A DNA stretch of 60,000 nt from Nymphaea colorata (taxonomy: Eukaryota > Streptophyta > Magnoliopsida > Nymphaeales > Nymphaeaceae). The notes beneath the pieces are model-generated. The model had not been told where the DNA came from and made no database searches. It saw only the letters and a list, made by a program, of their open reading frames with translations. Shown here piece after piece: positions 56,468 through 60,000 of the stretch (the first letter of the stretch is position 1; every line of letters begins with the position of its first letter). A program made the translations under genes and the position numbers. The stretch lies in assembly GCF_008831285.2 (NCBI RefSeq), contig NC_045150.1, positions 1,688,001-1,748,000 of the forward strand, in the 5' to 3' direction.

Positions 56468-57160
56468 TGCTAGACCTTATGTGATTGCCTCATGAAGAAC
56501 CATCTCAACCATTGATTTTTTTCATATTGACAGTTGAAAAAAAAAAAAAAGAAGAATGAGGTAGAGTATTTTTGTTATTTATTACTAATTCACAACTTTT
56601 TCTTCTTTTTTTACGTCAATGTAGGAAGGTTGAGGAGGCTCCTTACTAGTTTAGCACCTAAGCTTACCAATTCATATCATGCATTAGACAAACTTTAGTT
56701 TATGGCTGACCTTTCCGTAAACCTGTATTTTTAAAGCTTTTTGAATAAATACATGAAATTTTAAAAAAAAATGATAAGAAGAAACTTTAGCCCTGGTAAT
56801 GGATCCAACCAGTGGACATGGCTTGAGAAACAAAGACACCACTTGGCGGGTATTGCTAAAGAAAAAGTTTTGAAACTGAAAGTAAAGAGAGTTGTGATTT
56901 TAAACTAGGGGGCTTTGCTTGCGTTTTCTTATCGCACCATGGCAACTTCCTAGAGTTGGATACTAGAAGCTCAAAATGTCGAGTAAGTTAAAGAACAACA
57001 TCCAGGGCCCAAATCTTAGATGTAGGGCCAAACACAAGCTAGCAACTAAATCTGCTCCTAGCACAAACTCTACTCATATGGGCGATGGCGAACATGGTCT
57101 TTAGATCTAGTTTTGCTGCCTCCTAGTGAACCCACCTGAACAAAGGAAATAATGGAGGAG
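55554..57160. other. Spacer between inverted repeat arms
   Basis: About 1.6 kb, AT-rich, containing an (AT)n run at 56,429-56,465 and no recognised gene. An inner pair AAAACCTGGTTTT (55,821) / AAAACCAGGTTTTTG (about 55,928) is itself inverted. Confidence 0.7.
56429..56465. repeat. (AT)n microsatellite
   Basis: Pure AT run inside the inverted-repeat spacer. Confidence 0.95.
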
Positions 57161-57830
57161 TTTGTCTAAAATATATTTTTTCAAACGAACAGTAAAACCT
57201 CTAAAATATATTTTTTCAAACGAACAGTAAAACCTTTGTATGAAGGCATGACCTTTGCAAAGGTTTTAAAAGCAAGTTCTTAAGTTTTATCAATTCATAA
57301 AATCTAAAATGTACGTCAATTTTTCATGATTTTTAATTCTAATAGCTTTGAAAGCACAAATAAAAAATGCAGCAGACCACAAATAAAATTTGTTGATGAA
57401 AAAGCGCAACTTCTTCTTGCACTACTCAAAATTAACAACTTTTTTACTCAAGAATCCAACATTACTTCAAATGATAAAGAATTCATTAGTAATAGGAGGA
57501 TTAAGGACCTCACAAAGTGCAGTAGGGTTCTAATAAGAACCTACTAAGAGCAAAAAAACTATATCATACCTTCCATACCAAGGCAGTTTTAATAAGCTTT
57601 CATTTCATGTTCCAAACTTTAAATTTACTGTAGTTGTTTTAGATATATTTAAACCATCACCAAAATTGTAGAAAGATGAATCACTTTTATACAAACAAAT
57701 GTGCCTATTCTTTCTGGTACAACAGAGAGAGAGGGAGAGAGAAATAGATAAATAGTCTCCCATAATATTATCTTCAAGTAAGAAAAATCATAGTACTTGC
57801 TTAATTTAAATCATTTAAACAATCCTGATT
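57161..57830 (-). repeat. Long inverted repeat, right arm
   Basis: Reverse complement partner of 54,930-55,553. Contains a perfect 35-bp tandem duplication at 57,166-57,235 that the left arm lacks, and a GAGAGAG run near 57,726. Confidence 0.9.
57166..57235. repeat. Perfect 35-bp tandem duplication
   Basis: CTAAAATATATTTTTTCAAA.. at 57,166-57,200 is repeated exactly at 57,201-57,235. Confidence 0.95.
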
Positions 57831-58107
57831 ATTGGTAACTTGGTGCAAATAACACTCAATAGATTAAACAATCCTGATTAGCTTTTAAACAACGTGAACA
57901 GTTCGTATTTAATGTTTATTCAACCATCAGTAGAGGTTTCTTTCCCTTTTTGTTTGGGTCTTGAAAAAATTTGTTTAGGAATATCATCCAATCACAAACC
58001 CTTGATGCATTGCATTGGAGATATACGATTAAACACATTATCTGATGCATTGCACTGAGCGGTATGCTATAAGAAGATGGAGGTTTTCCCTATTCAAATC
58101 TGCATGG

Positions 58108-58111
<4 letters not shown>

Positions 58112-58199
<88 letters not shown>

Positions 58200-58220
58200 T
58201 ATATATATGTATGTATATAT
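58112..58220. repeat. (AT)n / (AC)n compound microsatellite
   Basis: About 80 bp of AT followed by ACACACAC and more AT. Confidence 0.95.
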
Positions 58221-58753
58221 AATGTTTACAAACACGTTCCATTTAACTTGATCTTTAAATGTAGCTTTTGACAATTGATTAGCGAAAGAAAGCATATATT
58301 ATAATGCTATTTTTAAAGTTTAAATGTAGCTTTTGAGCCATCAATAAATCTTTAAATGTGGTTTTTAAGCTCTCAATAAATCAAAAAACCCAACACCAAC
58401 AGCTTGGCCTTAGAGAAGGGCAATAAACACATATCGTACTCAAAGTAGGTCAGAACAATTTTCAAATATGTAAATTGAGGTGTCCGGCTGGTCCCTTAAA
58501 TAAGTCGCCTGAGATACACCAATCCTTCATGGAAATGATTAAAACATGTCATTTTAAGTTAGGAAAATTGCACATATATCCGATTTACGTACTATTTGGA
58601 GTCCGATTCAAAGTATTAATATGGTCCAATTGAAACCAAATAAAATTTAATTTAAATAAATTAAAGAGAGAAACTTGCTTTAAAAATTCATATTCAACTA
58701 TCCAAGCCCCAGCCAAGTCAACTTAGTCAAGGGCCTTTAAACGCCAAGGCCGT

Positions 58754-58755
<2 letters not shown>

Positions 58756-58830
<75 letters not shown>

Positions 58831-58831
58831 T
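58756..58831. repeat. (AT)n(AG)n compound microsatellite
   Basis: About 48 bp of AT then 28 bp of GA. Confidence 0.95.
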
Positions 58832-60000
58832 CAACGGCGGTGGAGCCAGAGAGAGGAGAGAGATCAGAGGCGGTGGAGCCACTTCTAATAAACGCGTAAT
58901 CTTTTCTCTCTCTTGATGGCGTGTGCGCTTTGCGTCTCTCTCTCCCCCCGCGTAAAAACTTGTACTGCGTACACCGACTGTCTTTTTACTGCACTCTTGC
59001 TTTCGTGGTTCTTACTCAGAGAGATGTAGGATAGATGGGACTCCATACCTACGCATCTACGATTCTGAGTCTCTGAGATGGATGGATGATTTGCAGGTAG
59101 GCATGCATGGATGGATCATGACTCCATGGTTGGTTTGGTTGAGGATGTCAGAGAGAGTTGCCATCTACGGTGGTGGGTCCAGTAGGAGTGGTAAATTGAC
59201 CGCCTTCTGCTTGCCTTTCTCCGTCTGTCGTCCCCACTATCTCCTCCTGCCTCCTCTCCTCCCTCCCTTCTTCCCTTCTCTTCCCTTTTGTTTATTTGTT
59301 TGCTTTTTCTTGCATGAATCGAACCAGGAGACTCCTGTTTTTTTGCTCCTCTTGGTTTTCTGAGGCCGCTGCTGCCTTCCTCTGTTGGTAAGGAATCCGC
59401 GTCCATCGTTTTCCCCCCTCCCCATTTCTTGTAATCCAATCAAGGTAGAACTTGTTAATAAAAAGTAAACAATTATTTTTTGGCTTCGGTTCTGTCATCC
59501 AGCACCATCGGCCCCTTGCCTTTTTATCTGTTAATTTTTTTCATCTTTTTTTTTTTTGGCTTTATTTGGAACGCCAGTACTTCGTATGAGTTCTGGACAT
59601 GTTTGTGTGATCTTCATCGTATTATTCATGAGAAGATCGATCTTCCTCTGATGGTTAAGGATTAACCGTTTCTATCACTTCTTAAGATTTATGGTTGTCG
59701 AGTTTCTGGCTGTTAGATCGTCTCTTTTTTGTGATTTTTTTTTCCAAATGATCGCCTGCGGAAAAAGTTCATGAATATGTAGTTTAAATAGGAAATTGCG
59801 ATCGGTAAAGATTTTGTTGTTTTTTTTCCCTTGTTTTTTTTTCTTCCTTCAACACGGCATGTTATTGAGGAGAGATCGAAAAGAGTCTTAAGTAGGAAAG
59901 CAAAGGGGTTCAGCATTTTGCTTGTAGAATGAAACGATCCTGGTGTTGATCGGTGCGAAATTTCTGGTAAATTTAGAACAGCGATTTATCTTAGTCTTGT
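58832..60000 (+). promoter_or_regulatory. Pyrimidine-rich region, possible promoter/5' leader of an off-window gene
   Basis: Seen: two copies of GATCARMGGCGGTGGAGCCA (58,831 and 58,863), CT-rich runs at 59,217-59,290, and a donor-like GTAAGG at 59,387 after GCCTTCCTCTGTTG, followed by T-rich intron-like sequence. No long frame. Consistent with a leader and first intron of a gene continuing to the right; low certainty. Confidence 0.3.

Noticed and set aside
58038-58295. Frames of alternating Tyr-Ile
   Set aside because: Translation of an (AT)n microsatellite.
59082-59498. Several overlapping 60-107-codon frames on both strands
   Set aside because: Arise from CT-rich/GA-rich sequence free of stops; composition is K/R/G-rich or L/P-rich without domains.

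Overview
This window looks like nuclear DNA from a flowering plant. It is AT-rich and packed with degenerate LINEs, Ty1/copia and LTR elements, hAT and CACTA pieces and long (AT)n runs, and its only clear host gene start encodes a plant-type cytosolic alpha-glucan phosphorylase. I cannot fix the species. No intact protein-coding gene is visible; most short open frames are chance or transposon remnants. Layout: 0.3-3.6 kb is a minus-strand LINE relic followed by a CACTA end (3.59 kb). About 5.8-9.9 kb is an anonymous block that recurs in diverged form at about 45.5-49.75 kb. 9.93-15.13 kb is a second minus-strand LINE, nearly complete in domain order and bracketed by a 15-bp target duplication. 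15.3-21.0 kb is a minus-strand Ty1/copia element with short LTRs, itself hit by an hAT MITE with a perfect 8-bp target duplication (16.8-17.3 kb) and by another small DNA element (15.97-16.68 kb). About 22.3-38.5 kb is a plus-strand gypsy-like element with a PBS and a gag remnant. Its 5' LTR is split by a 9.5-kb minus-strand LTR element (22,438-31,942). That inserted element has long LTRs, a PBS and a polypurine tract, no recognisable pol genes, and a reading frame containing a forkhead-associated (FHA) domain. Inside the gypsy-like element (33-37 kb) lie a minus-strand PBS-like site with a TATA-like box, an unidentified minus-strand frame, a 274-codon plus-strand open frame and a cluster of GGACACG-like motifs. 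39.7-40.3 kb is a degenerate TTTGGATCT repeat tract. 41.30-44.75 kb is a 3.45-kb probable solo LTR with a perfect 5-bp target duplication, apparently sitting in an exon-like sequence. 52.3-52.9 kb holds the first two exons of a cytosolic glucan phosphorylase on the minus strand, with an apparent one-base frameshift and no later exons seen. 54.93-57.83 kb is a long inverted repeat with arms of roughly 0.6-0.7 kb. The right edge (58.8-60 kb) is pyrimidine-rich and may be the leader of a gene that continues outside the window. Order of events: the 5.8/45.5 kb duplication predates the second LINE, because the 45.5-kb copy keeps an unoccupied site. The gypsy-like element predates the FHA-bearing element nested in its LTR, and the copia element predates the two DNA transposons nested in it. 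The FHA-bearing LTR element is the strongest candidate for something not previously described.
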